Assembly (NCBI RefSeq): GCF_028621955.1
Contig: NZ_CP117516.1
Location: 2,316,001-2,380,000, forward strand
Length of the DNA: 64,000 bases
Direction of reading: 5' to 3'
From: Erythrobacter sp. BLCC-B19
GTDB lineage: Bacteria; Pseudomonadota; Alphaproteobacteria; Sphingomonadales; Sphingomonadaceae
Shown: positions 9,531 to 18,479 of the stretch, in pieces
How the letters are laid out: each line of letters opens with the position of its first letter
How positions within the stretch are numbered: position 1 is the stretch's first letter
Translations under genes and position numbers: made by a program
The notes under the pieces: model-generated
Seen by the model: only the letters and a program-made list of their open reading frames with translations
Database searches by the model: none
What the model was told of the DNA's origin: nothing

Positions 9531-10625
9531 ATGATCTACCTCGACTATCAGGCCACCACCCCGCTCGCGCCCGAAGCGCGAGACGCCATGCTCAGGTGGC
9601 TCGGCGGGCCGGAGAGCGAGACTTTCGGCAACCCGCATAGCCCCCACCGCATGGGCCGCATGGCCGCCGCTGCGGTGGAGACGGCGCGCGAGCGGGTCGC
9701 GGCGCTGCTGCCTGCGGGCGGCAAGGTCATCTTCACCTCCGGTGCGACCGAGGCGATCAACACCGTGATCCTCGGCTCCACCGGCGACGTCGTCACCTTT
9801 GCCACCGAACACGCTGCTGTGCTCGATTGCCGCGCGGCGGTCGAAGCGCAGGGGCGGCGGTTCACCGTGCTCCCTGTTGCACCGGATGGCAGAGCCGATC
9901 TCGCGGCTTTGGCGGCTCATGTCACGCCATCGACGGGTCTTGTCGCGATCATGGCGGTCAATAACGAGATCGGGGTGAGGAACCCGCTGGCCCCCGTTGT
10001 CGACATCGCCCGCCGGGTCGGGGCCAAGGTGCTGGTCGATGCGGTGCAGGCCTATGGCCGCGTGCCGGTTGAGGTCGCGGCGGATTACATCGCCATCTCG
10101 GCGCACAAGATGCATGGGCCCAAGGGCATCGGCGCCTTGTGGGTGGCTGAGGGGGCCGGGATTGCCCCCTTGCTGCATGGCGGCGGGCAAGAGGGCGGCC
10201 TGCGCTCCGGCACGCTTTCACCCGCGCTTGCCGCCGGTTTCGGCGCTGCTGCGCAAGTGGCGGCAGAGGGGCTGTCGGAGCAAATGTTTCACGTGGAACA
10301 TTTGTGGACCATGGCGCGGGCGGCGTTCGCGCAATGGGACGTGAACGGCAGCGTGGTGGATCGCTGGCACGGCAATCTCAATATCCGCCGCGATGGGCTG
10401 GATGTCGCCCGTCTGATGAGCGATTGCCGCCAGGTCATGTTCTCGGCCGGGAGCGCCTGCGCCAGCGGATCGGGTCGCCCCAGCCATGTCCTGAGGGCGC
10501 TGGGGCTGAGTGACCAGCAAGCAAAGTCCTCTATCCGCCTCGGTTTCGGGCGCTATACCACGGCGGCGGACCTCGAATCCGCTGCCGCCATGATCAATGC
10601 CGCCGCGAGGGAGCAAGGCCTGTGA
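9531..10625 (+). CDS. Second cysteine desulfurase, carrying an internal parS site
   Basis: A 364-residue class V aminotransferase from ATG 9531. It contains YLDYQATTPL, PLP Lys193 in SAHKMHGPKG and catalytic Cys310 in SAGSACASG, so all key residues are kept. It probably supplies sulfur for Fe-S or thio-compound synthesis together with the upstream paralogue. The ferredoxin gene overlaps its stop codon as GTGA. Residues 252-257 (MFHVEH) are encoded by a 16 bp ParB-binding-site sequence, which falls in a surface-type segment between helices and so appears tolerated by the protein. Confidence 0.94.
   Translation: MIYLDYQATTPLAPEARDAMLRWLGGPESETFGNPHSPHRMGRMAAAAVETARERVAALLPAGGKVIFTSGATEAINTVILGSTGDVVTFATEHAAVLDCRAAVEAQGRRFTVLPVAPDGRADLAALAAHVTPSTGLVAIMAVNNEIGVRNPLAPVVDIARRVGAKVLVDAVQAYGRVPVEVAADYIAISAHKMHGPKGIGALWVAEGAGIAPLLHGGGQEGGLRSGTLSPALAAGFGAAAQVAAEGLSEQMFHVEHLWTMARAAFAQWDVNGSVVDRWHGNLNIRRDGLDVARLMSDCRQVMFSAGSACASGSGRPSHVLRALGLSDQQAKSSIRLGFGRYTTAADLESAAAMINAAAREQGL
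10285..10300. promoter_or_regulatory. parS: parS-type ParB binding site inside a desulfurase gene
   Basis: TGTTTCACGTGGAACA is the reverse complement of TGTTCCACGTGAAACA, the classical chromosomal parS consensus. The flanks extend the palindrome (CAAA before, TTTG after). It lies within the coding sequence of the second desulfurase. Confidence 0.88.
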
Positions 10626-10957
10626 GCATTACCGTCACCTTCCTCGATCCGCGCGGCAAGCCGGTGGTCGCCGAGGCCGAGCCGGGGGACAATCTGCTGC
10701 GGCTGGGGCAAGCGGCGGGCTTGCCGCTCGAGGGCACCTGCGAGGGGCAGATGGCCTGCTCGACCTGCCATGTGATCGTCGCGGCTGAGTGGTTCGAGCG
10801 CCTCCCGCTCGCCAGCGAGGAAGAAGAGGACATGCTCGATTTCGCGGCGGGCGCGCGGCGCACCAGCCGCCTGTCGTGCCAGATCGAGCTGACCGCCGGG
10901 ATGGACGGGCTGACCGTCTCGATCCCGGCAGAAAGCAACGATCTCAGGCGGATGTAG
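10622..10957 (+). CDS. [2Fe-2S] ferredoxin, adrenodoxin type
   Basis: A 111-residue ferredoxin starting at GTG 10622, which overlaps the desulfurase stop by 4 bases. The cluster ligands Cys40, Cys46, Cys49 and Cys86 are present in the C-X5-C-X2-C...C pattern of vertebrate/bacterial-type (ISC) ferredoxins, within CEGQMACSTCH. Such ferredoxins provide electrons for Fe-S cluster assembly, which fits the coupling to a cysteine desulfurase. Its last 14 bases overlap the end of the convergent lipoprotein gene. Confidence 0.95.
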   Translation: MSITVTFLDPRGKPVVAEAEPGDNLLRLGQAAGLPLEGTCEGQMACSTCHVIVAAEWFERLPLASEEEEDMLDFAAGARRTSRLSCQIELTAGMDGLTVSIPAESNDLRRM

Positions 10958-11873
10958 TCTCGCTGGCGGGCGGCATGGGCGCGCGCGGCTGGCTGAAGCG
11001 CCGCACAGCCCACCACGCCGCGCCAGCGGGAAGCGCGACCGATCCGGCGAGGATCAGGAAGGCCACAAGGTAGCCGAAGATCGCGCCGAGCGAGCCCAGC
11101 GCGCCGCTGACAGGCGCGAGGAAGTCCCTCGCCGGTGCGCTGCCGGTCTCGTAGTGGACGGTGACGCGCGAATAGGCGACGCGGCCCTCCATCTCCTTGA
11201 GCCAGCTTTTGGCGGCGTCGATTTCCTCATTGACCGCCGCGACCGAGCGTTCGGCCTCGATCAACTCCTCGACCTTGCCCTTGCGGGTGCGCAAAACCTC
11301 GCGCAGCCGGTCGCGCAATTCGGTGCGGGCCGCGACGCGCGCTTCGGTGTCGACGATCTGCTTGGAGAGTTCTTCCGAGGCGATTTCAGCCGATACCTGC
11401 TGCGCGCCGGAATCCAGTGCCTCGTCCTCCAGCAATGCGCCAAAGGCCCGCGCCTGCCGGGTGGCGACCGCCATCTGCAACTGCCCCTCGACTGCGCCCT
11501 CTTCCGCGCCGGTCTTGGTCATGCCGATGATCTGGCACACCGCTGGCCCCTGCTGTTCGCAAAGCGAGGCATGGCGGCGCTGGAGGCTGCCGATCGCGTC
11601 CGCCTCCATCCGCCAGCGATAGTCATACTCATAGGCAAGCTGCGGCAGGCTGGCGGGGAGCTTGTCGAGCGCGGGGAGGGTGGTGCCGGCGCTGTCGGCG
11701 CGCTCGGCAGCAGCGGCGGGCGGGGCGGGTTCGCTCGAGGCGGCCTGCGAAGCGGGTGCCTCTGCCACATCGGCGGCGGCTTCACTGGCGGGGCCGCTTG
11801 TGTCGTCGGGCTTGCTGCAGGCGGCGAGCGTGAGGGCAGTGGCGGAAACGGCGCAAATCAGGGTCTTACGCAT
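10944..11873 (-). CDS. DUF4349-like lipoprotein with coiled coil and C-terminal membrane helix
   Basis: A 309-residue protein from ATG 11873. The signal peptide ends in a lipobox (LTLAACSK), so it is probably lipid-anchored. An Ala/Pro/Glu-rich linker follows. A conserved region (YRWRMEADAIGSLQRRHASLC) and a long heptad-like helical segment (residues about 185-245) precede the C-terminal transmembrane helix GAIFGYLVAFLILAGSVALP. This architecture matches DUF4349 proteins, whose function is unknown. It converges on the ferredoxin gene with a 14 bp overlap. Confidence 0.8.
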   Translation of the reverse strand: MRKTLICAVSATALTLAACSKPDDTSGPASEAAADVAEAPASQAASSEPAPPAAAAERADSAGTTLPALDKLPASLPQLAYEYDYRWRMEADAIGSLQRRHASLCEQQGPAVCQIIGMTKTGAEEGAVEGQLQMAVATRQARAFGALLEDEALDSGAQQVSAEIASEELSKQIVDTEARVAARTELRDRLREVLRTRKGKVEELIEAERSVAAVNEEIDAAKSWLKEMEGRVAYSRVTVHYETGSAPARDFLAPVSGALGSLGAIFGYLVAFLILAGSVALPAGAAWWAVRRFSQPRAPMPPASETTSA

Positions 11874-11929
11874 GGGTTCTCTCCTCGTGAAACCGAACGA
11901 CGAGCCGCGACTCAGCGCCTCTGCCTCAG

Positions 11930-11987
11930 TTTCGCCGCAATGATGCCTTATTTTCGCCATAATCCAACCGCAATTTCGCCATAATCT
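11930..11987. repeat. Three 22-bp-spaced direct repeats upstream of parC
   Basis: The heptamer TTTCGCC begins at 11930, 11952 and 11974, exactly 22 bp apart. Copies two and three share TTTCGCCATAATC; copy one reads TTTCGCCGCAATG. Two helical turns of spacing put the copies on one face of the DNA, as for operator or iteron arrays. They lie in the divergent promoter region of the lipoprotein gene and parC. Confidence 0.7.
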
Positions 11988-12072
11988 TCCAGCGCCCCCG
12001 GCGACCGGGAAATTTGCAACCCTGTGGAAACCCCTCTCCCTCGGCGGCGGGGGGGCTGCTAGATGCAAGGCC

Positions 12073-14382
12073 ATGTCCGATCCCGTCCTGCCTGCCGAAC
12101 CTGATGATGGGTTCGACGCCATCGTCGATGCGCCTTTCGATGCCGCGCTGTCCGAGCGCTATCTGGTCTATGCGCTCTCGACGATCACCGCGCGCAGCCT
12201 GCCTGATCTGCGCGACGGGCTGAAACCGGTGCACCGCCGCCTGCTGTGGGCGATGCGGCAGCTGAAGCTTGATCCCTCATCCGCCTTCAAGAAATCCGCC
12301 CGCGTGGTCGGCGATGTGATCGGCAAGTATCACCCGCATGGCGACGCCTCGGTCTATGACGCGATGGTGCGCCTGGCGCAGGATTTCGCGCTCCGATACC
12401 CGCTGGTCGAGGGGCAGGGGAACTTCGGCAATGTCGACGGCGATAACGCCGCTGCCTACCGCTACACCGAAGCGCGCCTGACCCGCACGGCGCTGGAACT
12501 GATGGCGGGGCTGGATGAAGGCACGGTCGATTTCATCCCGACTTACAATGGCGAGGAGATCGAGCCGGAAATCTTCCCCGGCCTGTTCCCCAACCTCCTT
12601 GCCAACGGCGCAAGCGGGATCGCGGTCGGCATGGCGACCAGCATCCCGAGCCACAATGTCGCCGAGATCATCGACGCCACTCTCGCGCTGATCGACAATC
12701 CTTCGGTCACCCACGAAGAGCTGATGCAGACCTTCCGCGGCCCCGATTTCGCCACGGGCGGTCAGGTGATCGACAGCCCCGCGATCATCTCCGAGGCCTA
12801 TCGCACCGGGCGCGGCGCCTTTCGCCTGCGCGGGCGGTTCCATGCGCCCGAGGCCAAGGACGAGGCCGACATTGCGCAGGGGATCGAGCGGCTGGGCGGG
12901 GGCCAGTGGCAGCTGGTCATCTCGGAAATCCCCTATCAGGTGCCCAAGTCCAAGCTGATCGAGCAGATCGCCCAACTGATCGCCGACCGCAAGCTGCCCA
13001 TCCTCGAAGACGTGCGCGACGAGAGCGACGAGGCGATCCGCATCGTGCTCGTGCCCAAGAGCCGCAATGTCGATCCGGAGCTGCTGAAAGAGAGCCTGTT
13101 CAAGCTGACAGACCTCGAAACGCGCTTCAGCCTCAATTTGAACGTGCTCGACGCGCGGCCCGGCTTCGGGCGCACGCCGATGGTGATGGGGCTGAAGGAG
13201 CTGCTCGAAAGCTGGACGTTCGCCCAGATCGACATCCTTCAGCGCCGCGCGAAGCACCGGCTCGATCAGATCGCCAACCGGCTGGAACTGGTGCGCGGCT
13301 ATATCATCGCCTTCCTCAACCTCGACCGGGTGATCGAGATCATCCGCACCGAGGACGAGCCCAAGCCGGTGATGATCGCCGAATTCGAGCTGACCGATCG
13401 GCAGGCCGAGGCAATCCTCAACATGCGCCTCAGATCGCTGAGAAAGCTGGAGGAAATGCAGCTGCGCAAGGAGCAGGACGAGCTGCTGGCCGAGGAGGCC
13501 GATCTGCAAGCCCTGCTCGAAAGTCCGGCCAAGCAGCGCACCCGGTTGAAGCGCGACCTTCGCGCCTTGCGCAAGAATTACGCCGAGGACACCCCCATCG
13601 GCCGCCGCCGCACGCTGATTGCCGAAGCTGCGGCGACCGTTGAATTCAGCATGGATGCGATGATTGAGAAGGCGCCCGTCACGGTGATCCTCAGCCAGAA
13701 GGGCTGGATCAGGGCGGCGAGTGGCCACGTGCCGCTCGATCAGGAGTTCAAATACAAGGAGGGCGATGGCCTCGCCTTCATCTGCCACGCGCAGACCACC
13801 GACAAGCTGCTGCTCGCCGCCTCCGACGGGCGGTTCTTCACGCTGGGCTGCGACAAGCTCCCCGGCGCGCGCGGCTTTGGCGAGCCGGTGCGCACGATGA
13901 TCGACCTTGAAAGCGAGGCGAGCGTCAGTGCGATGATGGTGCACAGGCCGGGCGGCAAGCTGCTGCTCGCCTCCAGCCTCGGCAAGGGCTTCGTCGCCGA
14001 AATGAACGAGTTACTGGCCGAGACCCGCAAGGGCCGGCAGGTGGTGAACCTGAAGGACGGCGCGAAGCTCGCCGTGATCCGGCAGATTGGCGAGACCCAC
14101 GATCATGTCGCGGTGGTCGGCGACAACCGCAAGCTGGTGGTCTTCAACCTCGAAGAACTCCCCGTCATGTCGCGCGGGCAGGGCGTGCAGCTGCAACGCT
14201 ACCGCGACGGCGGGTTGTCGGATGCGACGACTTTCGTGCTGGCGGATGGCCTCAGCTGGACGATGGGCGGATCGGGCGAGCGCACGCGCACCGAAACCGA
14301 AATCCGCATGTGGAAGGTCGCGCGCGGGGCCGCAGGACGGATGCCGCCTCAGGGCTTCCCGAAATCGGGGAAGTTCGACTAG
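12073..14382 (+). CDS. parC: DNA topoisomerase IV subunit A
   Basis: A 769-residue DNA-cleaving subunit of topoisomerase IV, which unlinks daughter chromosomes in partnership with ParE. The start at ATG 12073 gives the typical N-terminus ending in [20 protein letters not shown]. The catalytic tyrosine is Tyr131 in [10 protein letters not shown]. The winged-helix motif [12 protein letters not shown] is present; the position equal to E. coli Ser80 is Ala92. The C-terminal beta-pinwheel lacks a canonical GyrA box, which supports ParC over GyrA. Its stop overlaps the convergent cca stop within CTAG. Confidence 0.95.
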   Translation: MSDPVLPAEPDDGFDAIVDAPFDAALSERYLVYALSTITARSLPDLRDGLKPVHRRLLWAMRQLKLDPSSAFKKSARVVGDVIGKYHPHGDASVYDAMVRLAQDFALRYPLVEGQGNFGNVDGDNAAAYRYTEARLTRTALELMAGLDEGTVDFIPTYNGEEIEPEIFPGLFPNLLANGASGIAVGMATSIPSHNVAEIIDATLALIDNPSVTHEELMQTFRGPDFATGGQVIDSPAIISEAYRTGRGAFRLRGRFHAPEAKDEADIAQGIERLGGGQWQLVISEIPYQVPKSKLIEQIAQLIADRKLPILEDVRDESDEAIRIVLVPKSRNVDPELLKESLFKLTDLETRFSLNLNVLDARPGFGRTPMVMGLKELLESWTFAQIDILQRRAKHRLDQIANRLELVRGYIIAFLNLDRVIEIIRTEDEPKPVMIAEFELTDRQAEAILNMRLRSLRKLEEMQLRKEQDELLAEEADLQALLESPAKQRTRLKRDLRALRKNYAEDTPIGRRRTLIAEAAATVEFSMDAMIEKAPVTVILSQKGWIRAASGHVPLDQEFKYKEGDGLAFICHAQTTDKLLLAASDGRFFTLGCDKLPGARGFGEPVRTMIDLESEASVSAMMVHRPGGKLLLASSLGKGFVAEMNELLAETRKGRQVVNLKDGAKLAVIRQIGETHDHVAVVGDNRKLVVFNLEELPVMSRGQGVQLQRYRDGGLSDATTFVLADGLSWTMGGSGERTRTETEIRMWKVARGAAGRMPPQGFPKSGKFD

Positions 14383-15572
14383 TCGAACTTGAACGCGCTC
14401 GTCCCGAGTTCCTCGGCGAGCATCTGGTTCACGCGGTCGGCAGAAGGGAAGCCTTCGGCCACCCAGCGGCGCTCGATCAGCTGGAGCAGGCGGGCGACCT
14501 CTGGCCCGGCGGTGACGCCGCGCGCGACGATGGCACCGCCCTTCAGCGGGAAGACCGGCGCCTGCCACCCGGCTAGAGCGCGCGCATCGACGCCCGCCAG
14601 CAGCAGCCGGTCGATCGCGAGCGGTGGGGTGAGGCGATAGGCGAGCGCCTTGGGATCGGCAGCATCCTCGGCCCGGCGCTCGGCGGCGGCGACGAGGCGT
14701 GCGCGCTGCGCTTTCGAGAGGCGCAGCCGCGCGGCGACGGTCTCGGCCACCTCGGGCGAGGGCGGCAGCAGCGCCGCAAGCCGCCGCACCGGATCGGGGG
14801 CAAAGCCCTGTGTGCTCTCGGCTGCGATCAGGCGTTCCAGCACGGCAAGATGCGCCGGACAGGCCTCGGGCAGGATCACCCCCAAAGGCCCACGCGCCCG
14901 CATCCGCACCAGCGTGGCATGGGGATCGGGCAGGGCGAGGAGGTTCAGCAGTTCCGCTGCAATCCGCTCGCGGCTGAGGCCTTTCAGGGTGTGCGCCATG
15001 TCAGCGCAAGCATCCTCGGCTTCGCTATCCAGGCCTGAGCCGAAGCGGGTCTGGAAGCGGTAGTAACGCAGGATCCGCAAGTGATCCTCAGCGATCCGCT
15101 GGCGCGCGTCGCCGATAAAGCGCACCCGGCCCTCTGCCAGATCGGCCGTGCCGCCGAAATAATCCGCAATCTCCAGCGTTTCGGGATGGGCGTAGAGCGC
15201 GTTGATGGTGAAATCGCGCCGCGCCGCATCCTCGCTCCAGTCCTGCGCGAAGGCGATGGTGGCGCGCCTGCCATCGGTGGCGACATCGCGCCGCAAGGTG
15301 GTGACTTCGACCGGGCCATCCTTGAGGATCGCGGTGACGGTGCCGTGCTCGATCCCGGTCGGGACGGTGCGGATTCCCGCGCGGCCGCAGGCGGCAATCA
15401 CCTCTGTGGGCATGAGCTTCGTGGCGCAGTCGACATCGGCGACCGCCACGCCGAGCAAGCCGTCTCTGACCGCGCCGCCGACCCAGCGGATGTTCTCTGC
15501 GCCCAGTGCCGCCGTCAGCGCCGCAAGTCCGGCGCGCTGCGTCCACTCCGCTTTGGCCAGATCACGCAGCAT
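14379..15572 (-). CDS. cca: CCA tRNA nucleotidyltransferase
   Basis: A 397-residue class II enzyme that builds or repairs the 3' CCA end of tRNAs. It has the nucleotidyltransferase signature [11 protein letters not shown] followed by the metal-binding DVDCAT. The [10 protein letters not shown] motif, [20 protein letters not shown] and the C-terminal RNA-binding region are also present. The start overlaps the nudix gene's end by 11 bp and the 3' end overlaps the parC stop, so it sits in a tightly packed leftward operon (DUF1285, nudix, cca). Confidence 0.94.
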   Translation of the reverse strand: MLRDLAKAEWTQRAGLAALTAALGAENIRWVGGAVRDGLLGVAVADVDCATKLMPTEVIAACGRAGIRTVPTGIEHGTVTAILKDGPVEVTTLRRDVATDGRRATIAFAQDWSEDAARRDFTINALYAHPETLEIADYFGGTADLAEGRVRFIGDARQRIAEDHLRILRYYRFQTRFGSGLDSEAEDACADMAHTLKGLSRERIAAELLNLLALPDPHATLVRMRARGPLGVILPEACPAHLAVLERLIAAESTQGFAPDPVRRLAALLPPSPEVAETVAARLRLSKAQRARLVAAAERRAEDAADPKALAYRLTPPLAIDRLLLAGVDARALAGWQAPVFPLKGGAIVARGVTAGPEVARLLQLIERRWVAEGFPSADRVNQMLAEELGTSAFKFD

Positions 15573-16170
15573 CGCGCACCGCCTCCCAGCTAATCCGCCG
15601 CGACAGGTTGGCGATGATCGCCGCCGTCACGCCCCAGATGCGGAAGCCCTGCCAGTCGAGTTCGAGATAACGGCGGTTCGCGCCGCGCCAGAACACCTCG
15701 CTGGTCGTCCAGCTGGCGGGATCAAGCAGCAGGCTGAGGGGCGCTTCGAACCACGCTTCGACCTCCTGCGGGTTGGGCGTGAGCGGCAGGCCGGGCGGCA
15801 CCACGCCCACCACCGGGGTCACCACAAAGCCGGTGCCGGTGTGGTAGATATCGCTCGTCCCGATTACGCGCACCGCTTCGCGCGGCAGGGCGAGTTCCTC
15901 CTCCGCCTCGCGCAGGGCGGCGGTCACTGCGTCCTCGCCCGGATCGATCTTCCCGCCGGGAAAGGCGACCTGCCCCGGATGATCGCGCATCGCGCGGGGA
16001 CGCTGGGTGAGGATCACCTGCGGATCATGGGCCACATCGGTGATCGCGATCAGCACCGCAGCAGGCGTGGCGCGGCCATCGCGGGCGAATTGCGCATCGC
16101 TCAGGAGATCGGGCACATCGCGCGCGTGGCCTTCGGCAAAGGCGCGGGCGAGGGGATCGAACAGGCTCAT
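15562..16170 (-). CDS. NUDIX hydrolase, CoA pyrophosphatase-like
   Basis: A 202-residue hydrolase. The Nudix box runs from residue 72 to 94 (GGKIDPGEDAVTAALREAEEEL) with the full G-X5-E-X7-RE-X2-EE pattern. The preceding LTQRPRAMRDHPGQVAFP resembles the UPF0035/CoA-specific subfamily (NudL), which cleaves CoA to phosphopantetheine and 3',5'-ADP. It is coupled to the DUF1285 gene by a 4 bp ATGA overlap and to cca by an 11 bp overlap. Substrate preference is inferred from the subfamily pattern only. Confidence 0.9.
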   Translation of the reverse strand: MSLFDPLARAFAEGHARDVPDLLSDAQFARDGRATPAAVLIAITDVAHDPQVILTQRPRAMRDHPGQVAFPGGKIDPGEDAVTAALREAEEELALPREAVRVIGTSDIYHTGTGFVVTPVVGVVPPGLPLTPNPQEVEAWFEAPLSLLLDPASWTTSEVFWRGANRRYLELDWQGFRIWGVTAAIIANLSRRISWEAVRDAA

Positions 16171-16721
16171 GGCAGGAGCGAGAAGGCCGCGCCCTGACTG
16201 GTGATCTGCCAGCCATTGTCCTCCGCCCCCTCGGCCAGCGCGATCTCGGCAAGCTGCGCCCAGGTCGAACGGTTGACCCGCGCCTCGCAGCCACGCCGTA
16301 CGTGGAGGTAGAGCGCGGGTTCCTCGGCCGTGCCGGCGGCGCGCAGGGCGTGATCCGGCCCGGCGATCACGATGTCATCGGTGTTGAGGCGGAACACCAG
16401 CGCATCATCGGCGCGCACGCAATCGGTGGCGATGAAGGCGGCATCCTCGACCTCGATGGCGAGCTTCTCGAACGGGGTGACCAGCCAGTGGTGCCCGGCC
16501 GCGTCACGGGTCAGCAGGCCCGCAAAGGCCCGCACCATCGCCTCGCGCCGGATCTGCCCACCTTCATGGAACCATGTGCCATCGGCGGCGATCACCATGT
16601 TGCTTTCGCCAATCACCTGCGGCGCCCAGCCTTCGACGGGGGGCAGCTTGCGGTCAGCCACCAGCGCGGCGATTTCCGCAAGGGTCAGGCTGGCGAGATA
16701 GGGCGGCGGTTCGTAAGGCAT
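16167..16721 (-). CDS. DUF1285 family protein
   Basis: A 184-residue soluble protein from ATG 16721. The central region (NMVIAADGTWFHEGGQIRRE, then HWLVTPFEKLAIEVEDAAF) fits the DUF1285 family, which has no established function. It is the first gene of a leftward operon with the nudix hydrolase and cca, linked by an ATGA overlap. Genes of this family are commonly found beside nudix and cca genes in alphaproteobacteria, which hints at a role in nucleotide or RNA housekeeping; that link is inference. Confidence 0.85.
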   Translation of the reverse strand: MPYEPPPYLASLTLAEIAALVADRKLPPVEGWAPQVIGESNMVIAADGTWFHEGGQIRREAMVRAFAGLLTRDAAGHHWLVTPFEKLAIEVEDAAFIATDCVRADDALVFRLNTDDIVIAGPDHALRAAGTAEEPALYLHVRRGCEARVNRSTWAQLAEIALAEGAEDNGWQITSQGAAFSLLP

Positions 16722-16785
16722 GGCGCGGATAGGATGGCAGATGCGCGAGGCAAGGTGAAGGGGGTTCTCCCCTATCCCTCGCGCC

Positions 16786-17319
16786 TTAGCTCTCCCAAGG
16801 CCCCAGCATACCCTCGGCAGGCATCGCGGCCAGCCCGTGCCCGCGTGCGAGCAGGCGGTGCGGCTCGTAAGGGCCGGGGCAGCGCCAGCCGCCGGTCATG
16901 GCCGCGGAAAAGCCCCAGCGCCCGTAATACTCGGCATCGCCGATCAAGACCTGAGGAAGCGCTGGCCCGCCTGACGCGGCAAGCCGCGCATCTTCGGCGA
17001 TCATCGCGCTCATCAGGCCTACGCCAAAGCCCTCGCCCTGCCGTTCGGGCACGACCGCAACGGGGCCGACCATCACCAGCGGCACCTGCCCCTGCTTGGT
17101 CTGGAGGCCGATGGGCCAGCACTGGATCGTCGCGACCAGCATCTCATGCTCGTCGAGCGCGGCGAGGCTCAGGCCAGGCAGCCAGTCCATCCCCTCGCGG
17201 ATACGATAGGCGGTGCGCGCATGGCGATCCGGCCCGAAGGCACGGTCGAGCACTTCCTCGATCATGGCGGGATCGACCGCCTCGAGCGGGATCAGGGTCG
17301 CGGTGGCGGCGGTGGTCAT
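16786..17319 (-). CDS. GNAT-family N-acetyltransferase
   Basis: A 177-residue protein from ATG 17319. The acetyl-CoA-binding motif A is visible as VGPVAVVPERQGEGFGVGLM, with the typical Q/R-x-x-G-x-G arrangement. The C-terminal GDAEYYGRWGFSA is the usual GNAT ending (YY-x-x-x-GF). This fits predicted N-acetyltransferases of the YhbS type. Its start overlaps the stop of the upstream sugar dehydrogenase gene as ATGA, suggesting co-expression. The acceptor substrate cannot be told from sequence. Confidence 0.9.
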   Translation of the reverse strand: MTTAATATLIPLEAVDPAMIEEVLDRAFGPDRHARTAYRIREGMDWLPGLSLAALDEHEMLVATIQCWPIGLQTKQGQVPLVMVGPVAVVPERQGEGFGVGLMSAMIAEDARLAASGGPALPQVLIGDAEYYGRWGFSAAMTGGWRCPGPYEPHRLLARGHGLAAMPAEGMLGPWES

Positions 17320-18479
17320 GGGGCGGTCAGCGCGAGCAGCTTGGCGTCCTTGCCGTCCTCGGCCACCCACAACGTCCCGTCCGGCCCCTGCGCCAGCGCG
17401 CGCAGGCGGTTGTCGAACTCATAGCGGGTGACTTCGCGCGCGGACTCGCCGTCCAGCACGACCTCGACCAGCGCCTGCGAGCCAAGGCCCGCGATCAGCG
17501 CGCGGCCCTGCCAGCCTTTGAACATCGCGCCCGAATAGAACAGCATATCGCCCGGCGCGATCACCGGGCTCCAGCTCAGGGCAGGCTGGGCAAAGCCATC
17601 ATCGGCAGTGTGATCGGGGATGTTGTCGCCATTGTAGTGGTCGCCATTCGAGCGTACCGGCCAGCCATAATTGGCACCCGGCTTGACGAGGTTCAGCTCG
17701 TCCCCGCCGGCCGGGCCGTGTTCGACTTCCCACAGACGCCCTTGCGAGTCCCAGTCGATCCCGAGGATGTTGCGGTGGCCATAAGACCAGATTTCCGCCG
17801 TCACGCCGCCCTTGTCGGCCATCGGATTGCCCGCAGCGGGGGTGCCATCGATGTTGAGGCGCACCACCTTGCCCAGCGTCGCGCCGGTGTCCTGCGAGGG
17901 CTTGCCCTTCTGGCGTTCTCCGCTGGCGACATAGAGATATTGGCCATCGGGCGAGAACAGCAGGCGGTGCGAATAATGCCCACGGCCCGTCACCTTGGGC
18001 GATTGCCGCCAGATCACCGCAAAGTCGCGGATCTCGCACGAGGTCGGCGATCCGCACACCAGCGTTCCCTTGCCGACCGCCGCGCCGCGGGTGTCGTTCT
18101 CGCCCGCTTCGGCGAAGCTCAGATAGATCGTGCGGTCGCTCACCATCGCCTTGGATTGGGTGGGCAGGAAGGCGACATCGCCCAGCCCGCCCTGACCGCC
18201 GTAATCGACCGCAGGCACGCCGCTGACCGTCCCGATGGTGCCGGTCTTGGTGTCGATGAACTTGAGGGTGCCTGCCTTCTCGGTCACGAACAGCACCGGG
18301 GTGCCGGGGGCGAAGGCCATCGCCCAAGGCTCCTGAAACTCGGCCACTTCTCGGATGGCGAAAGGCGTTTGTGCCGCCGTCGCCTCAGCGGTGCTTTCCC
18401 CGGTTTCGGCATTCGCACAGCTTGCCAGCGGCAGGACGGCGGCGGAAAGGAGGGTGAGGAAGCGAGCAGAACGGATCAT
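17316..18479 (-). CDS. PQQ-dependent sugar dehydrogenase-like lipoprotein
   Basis: A 387-residue protein from ATG 18479. The signal peptide ends in LPLASCANA, a lipobox, so it is probably anchored in the periplasm or outer membrane. The body is a six-bladed soluble glucose/aldose dehydrogenase-type propeller, with EPWAMAFAP, GQGGLGDVAF, GRGHYSHRL, SYGHRNILGI and WEVEHGPAGGDELN. The usual WxxEHGPxGGDE signature is clear. It would oxidise a sugar using PQQ, but no PQQ biosynthesis gene is in the window. Its ATG overlaps the divergent rnhB ATG. Confidence 0.9.
   Translation of the reverse strand: MIRSARFLTLLSAAVLPLASCANAETGESTAEATAAQTPFAIREVAEFQEPWAMAFAPGTPVLFVTEKAGTLKFIDTKTGTIGTVSGVPAVDYGGQGGLGDVAFLPTQSKAMVSDRTIYLSFAEAGENDTRGAAVGKGTLVCGSPTSCEIRDFAVIWRQSPKVTGRGHYSHRLLFSPDGQYLYVASGERQKGKPSQDTGATLGKVVRLNIDGTPAAGNPMADKGGVTAEIWSYGHRNILGIDWDSQGRLWEVEHGPAGGDELNLVKPGANYGWPVRSNGDHYNGDNIPDHTADDGFAQPALSWSPVIAPGDMLFYSGAMFKGWQGRALIAGLGSQALVEVVLDGESAREVTRYEFDNRLRALAQGPDGTLWVAEDGKDAKLLALTAP

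Noticed and set aside
12277-13944. Long minus-strand open frame opposite parC
   Set aside because: No domain features; parC is unmistakable on the plus strand.
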